From Aquimarina sp040786285 (lineage in GTDB: Bacteria > Bacteroidota > Bacteroidia > Flavobacteriales > Flavobacteriaceae): a DNA stretch of 64,000 bases. The position numbers were made by a program, and so were the translations under genes. Of this stretch, positions 33,768 through 42,935 are shown one piece after another; the stretch's first letter is position 1, and each line of letters opens with the position of its first letter. The DNA lies in assembly GCF_040786285.1 (NCBI RefSeq), contig NZ_JBFMKQ010000001.1, forward strand, positions 1 through 64,000, written 5' to 3'. The notes below the pieces were generated by a model, which saw nothing but the letters and a program-made list of their open reading frames with translations, was not told the origin of the DNA and did not search any database.

Positions 33768-36017
33768 TTATACCAGATCAAAGCGATCAAGATCCATAAC
33801 TTTGCTCCATGCGGTAACAAAATGGTTCACAAAACTCTCTTGAGCATCTTTATAACCATACACTTCTGCGAGTGCCCGTAATTCTGAATTAGACCCAAAT
33901 ATGAGGTCTGCACGAGTACCGGTCCATTTAAGTTCGCCTGTTCTACGATCACGTCCTTCAAAAATATCATCAGCCTGTGAAGTTGCTTTCCAGGTAGTGC
34001 TTAAATCAAGTAGATTTATAAAAAAGTCATTAGTTAATGTTTCTTTACGTTTGGTAAACACTCCATGTTTGGATTGATCTGCATTAGTATCAAGAACACG
34101 CATACCTCCTATCAAAACGGTCATCTCTGGTGCAGTAAGAGTTAGTAGTTGTGCTCTATCCACTAGCATTTCTTCTGTGGAAATCTCGTATTTACCTTTA
34201 ACATAATTTCGAAATCCATCGGCAGTAGGCTCAAGAATAGAGAAAGATTCTACGTCTGTTTGCTCTTGTGATGCATCGGATCGTCCCGGTGAAAACGGGA
34301 CAGTTATTTCATGACCGGCATTTTTTGCTGCCCTTTCGATACCGGCGCATCCCCCTAGAACAATTAAGTCTGCAAGTGAAACTTTTTTATTACCTGCCTG
34401 AGTACTATTAAATTCTTGTTGGATACCATCTAATACTTCTAATACCTTTGAGAGTTGAGAAGGATTATTAACCTCCCAATCCTTTTGTGGCGCAAGGCGA
34501 ATACGGGCTCCGTTTGCACCACCACGTTTATCTGAGTTTCGGAATGTAGATGCTGATGCCCAAGCAGTAGATACTAGTTGAGAAACAGATATCCCCGAAG
34601 AGAGTATCTTACTTTTTAGCATATCAATATCCTGATCATCAATTAACGTATGGGTAACAGTAGGGATAGGATCTTGCCAAATCAATTCTTCCTTAGGCAC
34701 TTCGGGACCAAGATAGCGAACAACAGGTCCCATATCACGATGTGTTAACTTAAACCATGCACGAGCAAAAGCCTCAGCAAACTCATCTGGATTTTTATGG
34801 AAACGTCTAGCAATTTTTTCATAAATAGGATCCATCTTTAATCCCATATCTGCTGTGGTCATCATAAGATCTTGTATCTGGGATGTATCATGCGCCATAG
34901 GAGCACTTTTTGGATTCGATGCGGCGGTAGGTTTCCATTGATGGGCTCCCGCCGGACTCTTCGTTAACTCCCACTCATAACCGAACAGTACATCAAAATA
35001 TTCATTGTCCCATCGTGTTGGATGTGGTGTCCATGCTCCTTCTATACCACTAGTGATTGTATGATCACCATGACCACTACCAAAAGTATTTCTCCAACCT
35101 AAACCTTGTTCTTCTATACTGGCGCCAGCAGGCTCTCTACCGACGTACTTGTCTGGATCTGCCGCACCATGTGCCTTACCAAAAGTATGGCCCCCAGCGA
35201 CAAGTGCCACCGTTTCTTCATCATTCATGGCCATACGACCAAAAGTCTCACGAATATCTACAGCAGATGCTACAGGATCAGGGTTACCATTTGGTCCTTC
35301 GGGATTCACATAGATCAACCCCATTTGTACGGCGCCTAGTGGGTTCTCAAGTTCTCGATCACCTTCATAACGTTTATCACCTAACCATTCTGTTTCTGCC
35401 CCCCAGTAAATATCTTCTTCGGGCTCCCATACGTCCTCGCGGCCACCGCCGAAACCAAAAGTCTTAAAACCCATAGATTCTAGTGCACAATTACCCGCGA
35501 GAATCATGAGATCTGCCCAAGAAATTTTCTTACCATATTTTTGTTTTATGGGCCACAGTAGTAGGCGTGCCTTATCTAGGTTCCCATTATCTGGCCAACT
35601 GTTTAATGGAGCAAAGCGCTGAGTCCCCGATCCAGCACCGCCACGACCATCAGCAATTCGATAAGTCCCGGCACTATGCCATGCCATGCGGATAAAAAAT
35701 GGCCCGTAGTGACCATAATCAGCCGGCCACCAATCTTGAGAATCTGTCATAAGCTCAAAAAGATCCTTCTTAATAACTTCGAGATCAAGGGTCTTGAATT
35801 CTTCAGCATAATTGAATGCTGAATCCATTGGATTCGACAACGAAGAATTCTGGCGAAGGATATTCAACTTTAACTGATTTGGCCACCAATCGCGATTAGA
35901 GGTCCCTCCTCCTGCGCCTTGTTTGTGGGTACCGTTTAAAAAGGGGCACATGCTCTCACCATTAGCATTATGATTTGAACCGTGAGGGTTCACGGTTTTA
36001 AGATTGTTATTTTCCAT
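33768..36017 (-). CDS. katG: Catalase-peroxidase
   Basis: A 749-residue haem enzyme that breaks down hydrogen peroxide and also acts as a peroxidase. The distal site is intact (Arg110, Trp113, His114 in RMAWHSAG). The Tyr of the Met-Tyr-Trp adduct lies in MGLIYVNPEGPNG (near 234), and Met follows in GRMAMND (near 260). The proximal His is in AGGHTFGKAHG (near 276). The second, haem-less domain is complete. No export signal is present, so it is cytoplasmic. It leads a likely katG-ankyrin-unknown group. I saw no OxyR-type operator or clear -7 box in the 268 bases upstream. Confidence 0.97.
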   Translation of the reverse strand: MENNNLKTVNPHGSNHNANGESMCPFLNGTHKQGAGGGTSNRDWWPNQLKLNILRQNSSLSNPMDSAFNYAEEFKTLDLEVIKKDLFELMTDSQDWWPADYGHYGPFFIRMAWHSAGTYRIADGRGGAGSGTQRFAPLNSWPDNGNLDKARLLLWPIKQKYGKKISWADLMILAGNCALESMGFKTFGFGGGREDVWEPEEDIYWGAETEWLGDKRYEGDRELENPLGAVQMGLIYVNPEGPNGNPDPVASAVDIRETFGRMAMNDEETVALVAGGHTFGKAHGAADPDKYVGREPAGASIEEQGLGWRNTFGSGHGDHTITSGIEGAWTPHPTRWDNEYFDVLFGYEWELTKSPAGAHQWKPTAASNPKSAPMAHDTSQIQDLMMTTADMGLKMDPIYEKIARRFHKNPDEFAEAFARAWFKLTHRDMGPVVRYLGPEVPKEELIWQDPIPTVTHTLIDDQDIDMLKSKILSSGISVSQLVSTAWASASTFRNSDKRGGANGARIRLAPQKDWEVNNPSQLSKVLEVLDGIQQEFNSTQAGNKKVSLADLIVLGGCAGIERAAKNAGHEITVPFSPGRSDASQEQTDVESFSILEPTADGFRNYVKGKYEISTEEMLVDRAQLLTLTAPEMTVLIGGMRVLDTNADQSKHGVFTKRKETLTNDFFINLLDLSTTWKATSQADDIFEGRDRRTGELKWTGTRADLIFGSNSELRALAEVYGYKDAQESFVNHFVTAWSKVMDLDRFDLV

Positions 36018-36285
36018 TGCTGATCGATTAAGATTAAATGATTATTTATTGTTACTTTTTATTTTTTTTAAAACAAGAAATATATTTAACCCCCCTTTAT
36101 AACCAAGCTTCCGGATAACATTGGTCTATGTATTTTATGAGGATTAAATACACTTAAAGATACTCGATATTTAACACAAAATCAATAACTTAAATCGATT
36201 GTAATAATTTAGAAATAACTATAATCTATTTAACAAAAAATTATAATTAGTAAAACTTATACTTTGTCGAGAACTGTAAATAGAG

Positions 36286-37050
36286 TCATTGCTCTAACCA
36301 TTTTCTGAATTCAGAAGTTGTAGATGAACTCGTCATCACTTTATCTTTATTTCCGGTCATCGTAATTAGAAGTCTGTTTTTAAAATGACTCTCGATATTA
36401 TTTATGAAATCTATATGAATGATTTCACTTCTATTAATTCGAAAAAACTTTTTGGGTGGTAATTGTTCTTTCAAGACTCCTATGCTTTGAGATATTGGAT
36501 GTTTTTTTCCATTAGAATCAATGGCCACACAGAAATCTCCTGACGCTTCAATTATGCTAATATCTGAAACATTTAATAGCTGTATACCTTTGGTGCGTTT
36601 GATAACAAAACGCTTTTTGTATTGTGTTTGCTCTTCTTGTAATGCAAATCTTAATACTTGTAATGTTGAAGAGTTTAGGGCGTTATAATCCCCTTGTTTA
36701 AATAATGATTGATATTTTTCTAAGGCTTTTACAAAATCTTTATTAGAGTATGGTTTTAGTATGTAGGCAATTCCGTTGGTATTAAAGGCTTGAAATAAAT
36801 ATTCATCATGGGCAGAACAAAAAATTATTGGGCAATCTACAGACACTTCATCAAATAAATTAAATGAAACACCATCTAATAATTGGATATCTGATAAGAT
36901 AAAATCATATGTGTTGTTTTCTAACAATAGTTTCCCATCGGCAACCGATCGCGACCAATCATGACTTATATCTTCGCTAAAATATTGATTTAGATGAGTT
37001 ATGAGTTTTTGATATGCAGGAATTTCGTCTTCTAAAATTAAAACATTCAT
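36286..37050 (-). CDS. LytTR-family response regulator
   Basis: A 254-residue regulator taking ATG 37050 (MNVLILEDE); an upstream ATG at 37065 would overlap the kinase gene. The receiver domain has the acidic pocket LILEDE and the phosphorylatable Asp54 in FILSDIQLLDG. The LytTR DNA-binding domain follows from about 150 (FVIKRTKGIQLLNVSDISII, FFRINRSEIIHIDFI). LytTR regulators bind direct repeats spaced by two helical turns. Such a pair lies upstream of the receptor gene that starts this operon. It partners the LytS-like kinase just upstream. Confidence 0.93.
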   Translation of the reverse strand: MNVLILEDEIPAYQKLITHLNQYFSEDISHDWSRSVADGKLLLENNTYDFILSDIQLLDGVSFNLFDEVSVDCPIIFCSAHDEYLFQAFNTNGIAYILKPYSNKDFVKALEKYQSLFKQGDYNALNSSTLQVLRFALQEEQTQYKKRFVIKRTKGIQLLNVSDISIIEASGDFCVAIDSNGKKHPISQSIGVLKEQLPPKKFFRINRSEIIHIDFINNIESHFKNRLLITMTGNKDKVMTSSSTTSEFRKWLEQ

Positions 37051-37054
37051 AACG

Positions 37055-38068
37055 TTAAGCTTCATTGATTAATTTAATAATTGGGATGGAAACTCTAAAT
37101 TCTGATTCGGTATTGATAATCTGCACCTCTTGATCTGATAATAGTTTATAACGCGCTTTTAAATTCTCTAAGCCCGTTCCGAATGATTCTCGAATAGATT
37201 GAATTTTAGATTTTGTATTAATTATTGTTAACCAATCTTCATTAATTATAATGGTTGCTTTAATGTTGTTTTGTTGTTTCGTTTTATTATGCTTCACCAC
37301 ATTTTCGAGCAACGCCTGTATTGCTCCTGTAGGTATAAATTTATCAGCACAGGATACATTTTTTTGAATCTGAAAATTATAATCTTTATCAAAACGAGTT
37401 TGTATTAAAAAGATATAGTTTTCTGCAAGAGCAATTTCTTCAGAAAGCTCCATAACCTCTGCATCTTTGGTCTGAATTAAGTAGCGATAGATCAATGATA
37501 ATCGATTAATATACTCTTTAGCTTTAACGGTATCCTGATCTATTAAGGCATCAAGCGTGTTGAGATTATTAAATAAAAAATGCGGATCGATTTGCGAGCG
37601 TAATAGTTTTAATTCATTTTCTTTTTGTTGTTTCTGTACTTTAAAAAACTGTACTTGACCCTCATAAAATTTTTTAGCTAATAAAATACCTAGCGTAAAA
37701 CCTACTTCTTCTGTAATTTCAAAAACACTCATAGCAATTAGATTATACCACTTAGGAAAGTTACTCCAATCATGCCCTCCTGTTAAAAAACCGGCCACAT
37801 AGGTAATTAACCCTCCTATGCCTAACGAAATTAATCCCCAAAATGTAAGTTGAAAATACTTTTTCTCTTTGACAAGAAAATGAGGAATAATCCAATAAAT
37901 GAAAAGTAAACTTACTATAAAAGAAGTGATAATAGCCGCAGGAATATCTATAAGGTACTCTATAAGTTTACTATCTTGTCTATAATAGTTAATACAATTT
38001 AATATTGTAGTAACTATATACACTATAAAAATTACCGTATAATCAGATTTATTGAGTTTGGTATTCAT
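37055..38068 (-). CDS. LytS/YehU-type sensor histidine kinase
   Basis: A 337-residue membrane kinase. Four hydrophobic helices occupy about residues 8-145. A coiled coil leads into the His_kinase domain, with the phosphorylated His in LRSQIDPHFLFNNLNTL. The ATPase part has the N box LLENVVKHN and the G box FGTGLENLKARYKLL. It has no separate extracytoplasmic sensor domain, so the stimulus may be sensed in the membrane or through the hydrolase or receptor encoded in the same operon. It overlaps the serine hydrolase gene by four bases and abuts the LytTR regulator. Confidence 0.93.
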   Translation of the reverse strand: MNTKLNKSDYTVIFIVYIVTTILNCINYYRQDSKLIEYLIDIPAAIITSFIVSLLFIYWIIPHFLVKEKKYFQLTFWGLISLGIGGLITYVAGFLTGGHDWSNFPKWYNLIAMSVFEITEEVGFTLGILLAKKFYEGQVQFFKVQKQQKENELKLLRSQIDPHFLFNNLNTLDALIDQDTVKAKEYINRLSLIYRYLIQTKDAEVMELSEEIALAENYIFLIQTRFDKDYNFQIQKNVSCADKFIPTGAIQALLENVVKHNKTKQQNNIKATIIINEDWLTIINTKSKIQSIRESFGTGLENLKARYKLLSDQEVQIINTESEFRVSIPIIKLINEA

Positions 38069-39282
38069 CGTCTAAACAACCTTGTTTTTGATTTTTTAAT
38101 TCTGCCGATGGCCCATCGTATACAAAAGGTTATTACAAGAATAAGAAATATTATGATCAGACCAATAGTGGTATACAGCTTTGTATTCCCAGGATCTGCG
38201 ATAATATGAAAAAACAGATCTTGTCCTAATTGTTCTCCATATTCAGAATTAGTAAATAATATAAATCCCCAATCTTTTTTGGTATCTAAAGTAAACCAGC
38301 TGGTAAAACCCTGGTTATTGCCACTATGAAGATAAATATCTGTGAATGGGAAATGAATCGTTAAGAACCCTAAAGTGTACGAAACGTCTACTCCATCATA
38401 AGGTACTTTTGAGTGTGGTTTGAATAATTCTGAATAACTTTCTTGAGTCAATATTTCTTCATTCATTACGGCAATCATCCATTTAGAAAAATCAATAGGT
38501 TCAGAATGTATAGAAGAAGGTGCGTAAAACTTACCCTCTTCTTTTTGAACCCAGTATTCATTTTTCCAATCAACCCAGTTGTTATCTTCGTCATAGGGTT
38601 CTGCCTTATGTTCCCTAGTATACTCATTTTGGATATAAACTGTGTGTTCTAATCCTATAGGTTTTGCAATTCTTTTTTGAAACTCTGCCTCTAATCCAGC
38701 ATCATCCGTTTTTAAAATATGTTTTAATACCTGAGTCAAATATTGATATCCTTCTCCTGAATAAAAATAATCTGTACCTGGTTCGAATTTAATTTTTAGT
38801 GTATTGTCCTCATCATCTTCTCTCCAGTTTTGAAAACCTGATCGATGACTTAATACCATTCTGGCGGTAATTTTCTTATAGCGCTCATCATAGGCAATAT
38901 CTGGGTATTCTAGATATTGATACAATGGCTTATCCAAATCAAGTAATCCATCTTCAACAAATGTCATTACAAAAAAGCCAAAAACAGGTTTCGACAAAGA
39001 AGCTCCTTCAAAAATGGTTTGGTGGGTTATAGGTAGTTTTTCTGCCACATTAGCATATCCCTTTGTTTTATGATATACTACTTTCCCATCATTAATAATG
39101 GCAAGCGATATCCCTGGAATATTGTATTCCTTCATTTTTGAGCTCATAAAAGCATCTATAGAATCTTTGGGGATATCAAAACCTAAATAACTATCGATTA
39201 TTTGATCGTTTCTAGAAGTACAACTTGTGATTAAGACACCAAGCACTATAATTAAGCCTATTTTGGTTATAATGTTCTTCAT
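38065..39282 (-). CDS. Serine hydrolase lipoprotein with C-terminal membrane helix
   Basis: A 405-residue beta-lactamase/PBP-like hydrolase. The signal sequence ends in a lipobox (VLITSC, Cys21). The nucleophile motif is SLSK (Ser95, Lys98), YSGEGYQYL supplies the Tyr near 175, and HSGNNQGF replaces KTG late in the domain. A hydrophobic helix (TTIGLIIIFLILVITFCIRW) and basic tail end the protein, so it is probably held in the inner membrane. It sits between an outer-membrane receptor and a two-component system. It overlaps the kinase gene by four bases and could process the signal molecule. The substrate is unknown. Confidence 0.85.
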   Translation of the reverse strand: MKNIITKIGLIIVLGVLITSCTSRNDQIIDSYLGFDIPKDSIDAFMSSKMKEYNIPGISLAIINDGKVVYHKTKGYANVAEKLPITHQTIFEGASLSKPVFGFFVMTFVEDGLLDLDKPLYQYLEYPDIAYDERYKKITARMVLSHRSGFQNWREDDEDNTLKIKFEPGTDYFYSGEGYQYLTQVLKHILKTDDAGLEAEFQKRIAKPIGLEHTVYIQNEYTREHKAEPYDEDNNWVDWKNEYWVQKEEGKFYAPSSIHSEPIDFSKWMIAVMNEEILTQESYSELFKPHSKVPYDGVDVSYTLGFLTIHFPFTDIYLHSGNNQGFTSWFTLDTKKDWGFILFTNSEYGEQLGQDLFFHIIADPGNTKLYTTIGLIIIFLILVITFCIRWAIGRIKKSKTRLFRR

Positions 39283-39294
39283 AAGGTGATTTTT

Positions 39295-41661
39295 TTAATT
39301 ATCATTATTGATCCTATCTTGTTCTTCTTTTGATACGTTAGTTCTCTTTTTGTTTTTATTAAATTTAGAACCAAAACTATAATTTAATTGTAAATATAAG
39401 TTTTGTCTTGGCCAATCGTTCTCTATGCTTGCATTTACATTATCGTAATTAATAGTACCCAAGAATTTTCTATTCAACACCTCTTCAAACTCTACACTAA
39501 CTTTTAAGCGATCATTTAAAAATTTCTTACTCAACGCAATATCAAGTCCCGCAATCCATTTGTATTCTATTTGTCCTTCGAGTCCTCCTGTCGTATAATA
39601 TCCAGAAATTTCTGAATTTATTCCCCAGGGCAATTTGTATTCTGCACTGGTGTACCAGGTTAAACTCCATTGAGAAAGGTCTAGAGCCGGAGTCAACCTT
39701 TCTGATTGATATTCATTATAATTTACAATCACTCCGGTAAAACCATCTAAGCCTTCAATAAAATCTAATGGCCCAAATAAGCTTGCACTTAAATTATTAT
39801 TTTCGGCAAGATTAATAACAGACCTAGAGGTTTCTGCTGATGTATCATTTTGGGTGATGATTTCAAACAAAGCATCAGTCGTTTTCCTATAACTTACACT
39901 AAAAAAGGGTTGATCTTCATAGGTTAGATTAAATCGAAAACTATTAGTAAATGCAGGTTTCAAATTTGGATTTCCTTCTTCGAAAGTGAAAGGATCATAA
40001 TAGTATACAAATGAATTTAAGGAACTATAAGATGGTCGTTGTATACGATAGCTATAAGCTATATTTGCACTTACTTCATTGGTGATTTCTCTACCAAGAC
40101 TTAGACTTGGGAATACTTTTGAAATAGTTCTGGATCTTGTTTCATTTTGAGTTACAGAAGTCCCTTGGGTATCACTTTCTTCCCAGCGTAGACCTCCAGA
40201 AAATGACCATTTATCTAATTTTGCATTAAATTTTGAATAGAGCGCTAAAATACGCTCATCTATCAAAAACCGATTGGTCTGATTATCATTATTTACAAAA
40301 ACACCGTCTTCATTTTGAGTAAAAGATTGCAGATCACTATCTGAGTCTATTTTTGAATATTTTGCTCCTGCGCCCCAACTAAAATTATCACTAGCGGTTC
40401 GCTTATAGTCTCCCTTATAGGTAAAGATTTCATAAGCTGCATCTTGAAAATACCGTTGATTATTATAGTCTACCGGACTATCTTCTACTTTGAATAAATT
40501 ATTTTCGTTCTCATACTTGTAATCAATATAATTAAAATCTAAAGTCACTTTGTTTTTTTGATCATCAAACTCATAATATGGATTCACTGTGAAGGTAATT
40601 CGATCTCTATCAAAACTATTATCGGTTAATAAATTTGAGGTAGATGTTTCATTAATGATAGTTGTACTATTTGATGTAATTCGATCTGATTGAGATTGAA
40701 TTCTATTGGCGCTAATTCCTAAAGTATTTTTATCATTAATGTAATAATCAAGTCCCCCACTTACTCTAAAAGTTTCTGGATCAAATGGAGAAATTGAAGT
40801 CTGCTCATAGGTTTCATCTAAAACTTTACGGGATATTATTAAATCTTCTCGCCATGACGATCTATTATAGCCTGCACTAGCCTGCCAGTTTAATTTATTT
40901 TTATAACTAGCAATCGATGCACTTGTTCCATATAGAAAGTCTTCTACATATCCTACTGTACTTTTTAAGTTACCATGGGTACCTAATCTTACATTTTTCT
41001 TTAAAATAATATTAATGATCGGGCCAGAACCTTCGGCATCATATTCGGCTCCGGGTTGTTGTATAAGTTCTACTCTGGCAATATTATCTGCAGGCATTTC
41101 ACGTAATAGTGCAGATACGTCCATATAATCTGTTGTTTTACCATTAATAAGTATCCTAATATTACCTTGTCCGCCATAATTCAGATTGCCATTAGTTACG
41201 ATCACCCCAGGAATTTTTTTCATAACATCCTGCAAATTGGTATTCACCATTTCGGATTTTTCGATATCAACAATTAACTTTTCGGCAGTTTGCTTTATAA
41301 TAGGTCTTTTATAGGTAACGATAACCTCATCTAATTGTTCTGATTTTAAAGAGAAGTTTATGTTTAACTCCTTTGTTTCATCTGTACAACTAAACGGTTC
41401 TGATTTTTTTGTTTCATAACCCAACATAGAAACCTCAATACGATAGGCCCCGTTTTTAATATTCTTTAAAACATATGTACCATCTTCTTCTGTTGCAACT
41501 GCAAAGACAGCGGTTTCTGTTTTATCCTGATACAAAATAACATTAGCAAAAGACAGCGGTGAATTATCTTGATTAGTTATACGACCAGTAATAGTATGCT
41601 GAGCATTAATGACATTTATTCCTATACATAATAGAAAGAAAATTACTTTTCTGAATTCCAT
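39295..41661 (-). CDS. Outer-membrane beta-barrel receptor (TonB-dependent-like)
   Basis: A 788-residue exported protein. After the signal peptide comes a CarboxypepD-reg-like domain (TITGRITNQDNSPLSFANVI, AYRIEVSMLGYETKKSEPF). A plug domain follows (MVNTNLQDVMKKIPGVIVTN, INGKTTDYMDVSALLREM-PA), then a large barrel (OMP_b-brl_3 type). There is no obvious TonB box at the very N-terminus. It begins a four-gene operon with the hydrolase, kinase and LytTR regulator (gap 12 bases, then overlaps). Import or sensing of a peptide-like or small ligand is plausible but not shown. Confidence 0.87.
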   Translation of the reverse strand: MEFRKVIFFLLCIGINVINAQHTITGRITNQDNSPLSFANVILYQDKTETAVFAVATEEDGTYVLKNIKNGAYRIEVSMLGYETKKSEPFSCTDETKELNINFSLKSEQLDEVIVTYKRPIIKQTAEKLIVDIEKSEMVNTNLQDVMKKIPGVIVTNGNLNYGGQGNIRILINGKTTDYMDVSALLREMPADNIARVELIQQPGAEYDAEGSGPIINIILKKNVRLGTHGNLKSTVGYVEDFLYGTSASIASYKNKLNWQASAGYNRSSWREDLIISRKVLDETYEQTSISPFDPETFRVSGGLDYYINDKNTLGISANRIQSQSDRITSNSTTIINETSTSNLLTDNSFDRDRITFTVNPYYEFDDQKNKVTLDFNYIDYKYENENNLFKVEDSPVDYNNQRYFQDAAYEIFTYKGDYKRTASDNFSWGAGAKYSKIDSDSDLQSFTQNEDGVFVNNDNQTNRFLIDERILALYSKFNAKLDKWSFSGGLRWEESDTQGTSVTQNETRSRTISKVFPSLSLGREITNEVSANIAYSYRIQRPSYSSLNSFVYYYDPFTFEEGNPNLKPAFTNSFRFNLTYEDQPFFSVSYRKTTDALFEIITQNDTSAETSRSVINLAENNNLSASLFGPLDFIEGLDGFTGVIVNYNEYQSERLTPALDLSQWSLTWYTSAEYKLPWGINSEISGYYTTGGLEGQIEYKWIAGLDIALSKKFLNDRLKVSVEFEEVLNRKFLGTINYDNVNASIENDWPRQNLYLQLNYSFGSKFNKNKKRTNVSKEEQDRINNDN

Positions 41662-41690
41662 GTTTCCCTTTTTTGTTTCATTTACTGAAA

Positions 41691-41698
41691 CAAATGTA
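41691..41698 (-). promoter_or_regulatory. Promoter of the receptor-hydrolase-kinase-regulator operon
   Basis: On the minus strand TACATTTG matches TAnnTTTG, 30 bases before the receptor ATG. GTTTCA...TGAAAC (41675-41691) overlaps it as a 17-base inverted repeat that could be an operator. No exact TTG at the usual distance is seen, as is common for activator-dependent promoters. Confidence 0.6.
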
Positions 41699-41732
41699 GA
41701 GGTGCCTTCTTTCTATATGAAGTTGATTCTGA

Positions 41733-41762
41733 TGAAGTCGGTTAAAAAAAAGTTGAATCGGT
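41733..41762 (-). promoter_or_regulatory. Candidate LytTR binding repeats
   Basis: TGAAGTCGGT (41733-41742) and TGAATCGGT (41754-41762) form an imperfect direct repeat 20-21 bases apart, two turns of the helix. They lie about 50-80 bases upstream of the predicted start of transcription. This geometry fits LytTR activator sites; assignment to the operon's own regulator is inference. Confidence 0.45.
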
Positions 41763-41843
41763 CATAATAACCTTTTAAGAATAGTATACCTAAATCTTAC
41801 ATTGAAGTGCTCCTAATTTTCAGGACAATACATACTAGATATT

Positions 41844-42602
41844 CTAACCCAATCTCTCTTTCATTTTCTGAAGCTGTTGTTCGATAAGCAACAATTTATC
41901 TTCGACTTGATCTCCAAATTCTGGTATGCGTTTACAAAAAACATATCGAACTCTCCATAATTCTTTGATTTCTGATAACGGATATTTTTCGTCTTCAATA
42001 TTTTTATGATCTGCTCGTAGTACTATATTATCTTTGGTGATATATAGTCTTCTAAAAATTAATTTGCCATCTACCACCACAAAAACTAAGGTGCCATTAT
42101 TTAATTTCTTAATAACCGTAGAAGGAACCTTCTCTCCTATCACTATATCCTTAGGATAAAACCCTTTATCATGCGAGGTCATTTCTAAGTTAGAAACCGT
42201 AAATCCTCTAAACTCTTTTGCCGGATTGACCGGTAATTGAATAGTGGGTAGTTCTTTAATAAAGTTTTCTTTGTCGTATAACGTTATATACTCGCTCGAA
42301 GTACTATCAGTAATACAAGGAATCAATGCAAATTGCTCACGTTTTACATCCTCGGCATATGTAGTAAGATCACCTTTAAACTTTAAAAGTTGATTTACGG
42401 TAAGTTCACTAGTTAGCAAATCATCAATTGCTATGCTAAAATAATTAGCTATTTTAATAATCGTTTCAATCTTAGGTTCGCTCCTTCCTTCCTCATAAGC
42501 CCCTAAAGTACCACGTTTCAGGTCAAAAAGCTCTGCAAATGCTTGCTGACTTAATCCTTTTACGCTTCGTATTTTCTTTATATTTTTTCCAAAAAAAGAC
42601 AT
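41844..42602 (-). CDS. XRE-type regulator with S24/LexA-like C-terminal domain
   Basis: A 252-residue repressor-like protein, with ATG 42602 (MSFFGKNIKKIR) as start. The N-terminal helix-turn-helix (about 5-62; LSQQAFAELFDLKRGTLGAY) is of the Cro/C1 type. The C-terminal part (about 140-225; FYPKDIVIGEKVPSTVI, GTLVFVVVDGKLIFRRLY) resembles the S24 fold of phage repressors, but I cannot find the catalytic Ser of LexA-like self-cleavage. It is transcribed away from the envelope-stress cluster. Repeated sequences in the shared upstream region suggest it controls itself. No phage genes are nearby. Confidence 0.85.
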   Translation of the reverse strand: MSFFGKNIKKIRSVKGLSQQAFAELFDLKRGTLGAYEEGRSEPKIETIIKIANYFSIAIDDLLTSELTVNQLLKFKGDLTTYAEDVKREQFALIPCITDSTSSEYITLYDKENFIKELPTIQLPVNPAKEFRGFTVSNLEMTSHDKGFYPKDIVIGEKVPSTVIKKLNNGTLVFVVVDGKLIFRRLYITKDNIVLRADHKNIEDEKYPLSEIKELWRVRYVFCKRIPEFGDQVEDKLLLIEQQLQKMKERLG

Positions 42603-42935
42603 TTTTGCTAATTTTATTTGCAATTATCAAAAATAATTGTACATTTACACTAACAATATTAGCTAATACTTTTGAATAATGCTAATTTTAGTAGAATTAC
42701 TTTTCAATTTTATCACTTTATACAATAAAGACAAAGGGTTTACTAAAATTTTTAGCAACTTAACTAAATTAATAACCTTTTAATCCACATACCCATGTTA
42801 GTCTTTGTATTTTATATCGCCAATTTAGTAGTAAATATTATCGAAAAGTTAAGTGACTTTTTGTAATATTGAAATACTTTCAAATAACCAGAATAAATCA
42901 CTAATTATCAATCAAAAAACAAAAAAAACCATCAC
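42603..42935. other. Divergent regulatory region with repeated TGCTAATTTTA
   Basis: The 333 bases between the XRE gene and the YbjN-like gene are very AT-rich and hold no gene. TGCTAATTTTA occurs at 42606-42616 and again at 42678-42688, and the palindrome TTAGCTAA (42659-42666) lies between them. These are good operator candidates for the XRE protein. A clean -7 box for the plus-strand cluster is not visible; TTAGTCTTTG near 42799 is one base off in spacing. Confidence 0.45.
42628..42656 (-). promoter_or_regulatory. Promoter of the XRE regulator
   Basis: On the minus strand TTG (42656-42654), an 18-base spacer and TATTTTTG (42635-42628) match the consensus. The start would fall about 20 bases before the ATG. 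It lies between the two TGCTAATTTTA copies, fitting autoregulation. Confidence 0.65.

Noticed and set aside
35057..35467. 136-codon plus-strand open frame inside katG
   Set aside because: Antisense to a perfectly conserved enzyme; His/Gln/Arg-rich composition typical of a shadow frame.
36018..36285. OxyR-type operator before katG
   Set aside because: No ATAG-N7-CTAT pattern or clear -7 box could be found in the gap.
41844..42602. Prophage repressor marking a prophage
   Set aside because: The regulator has a repressor-like fold, but no integrase, structural or lysis genes are nearby.
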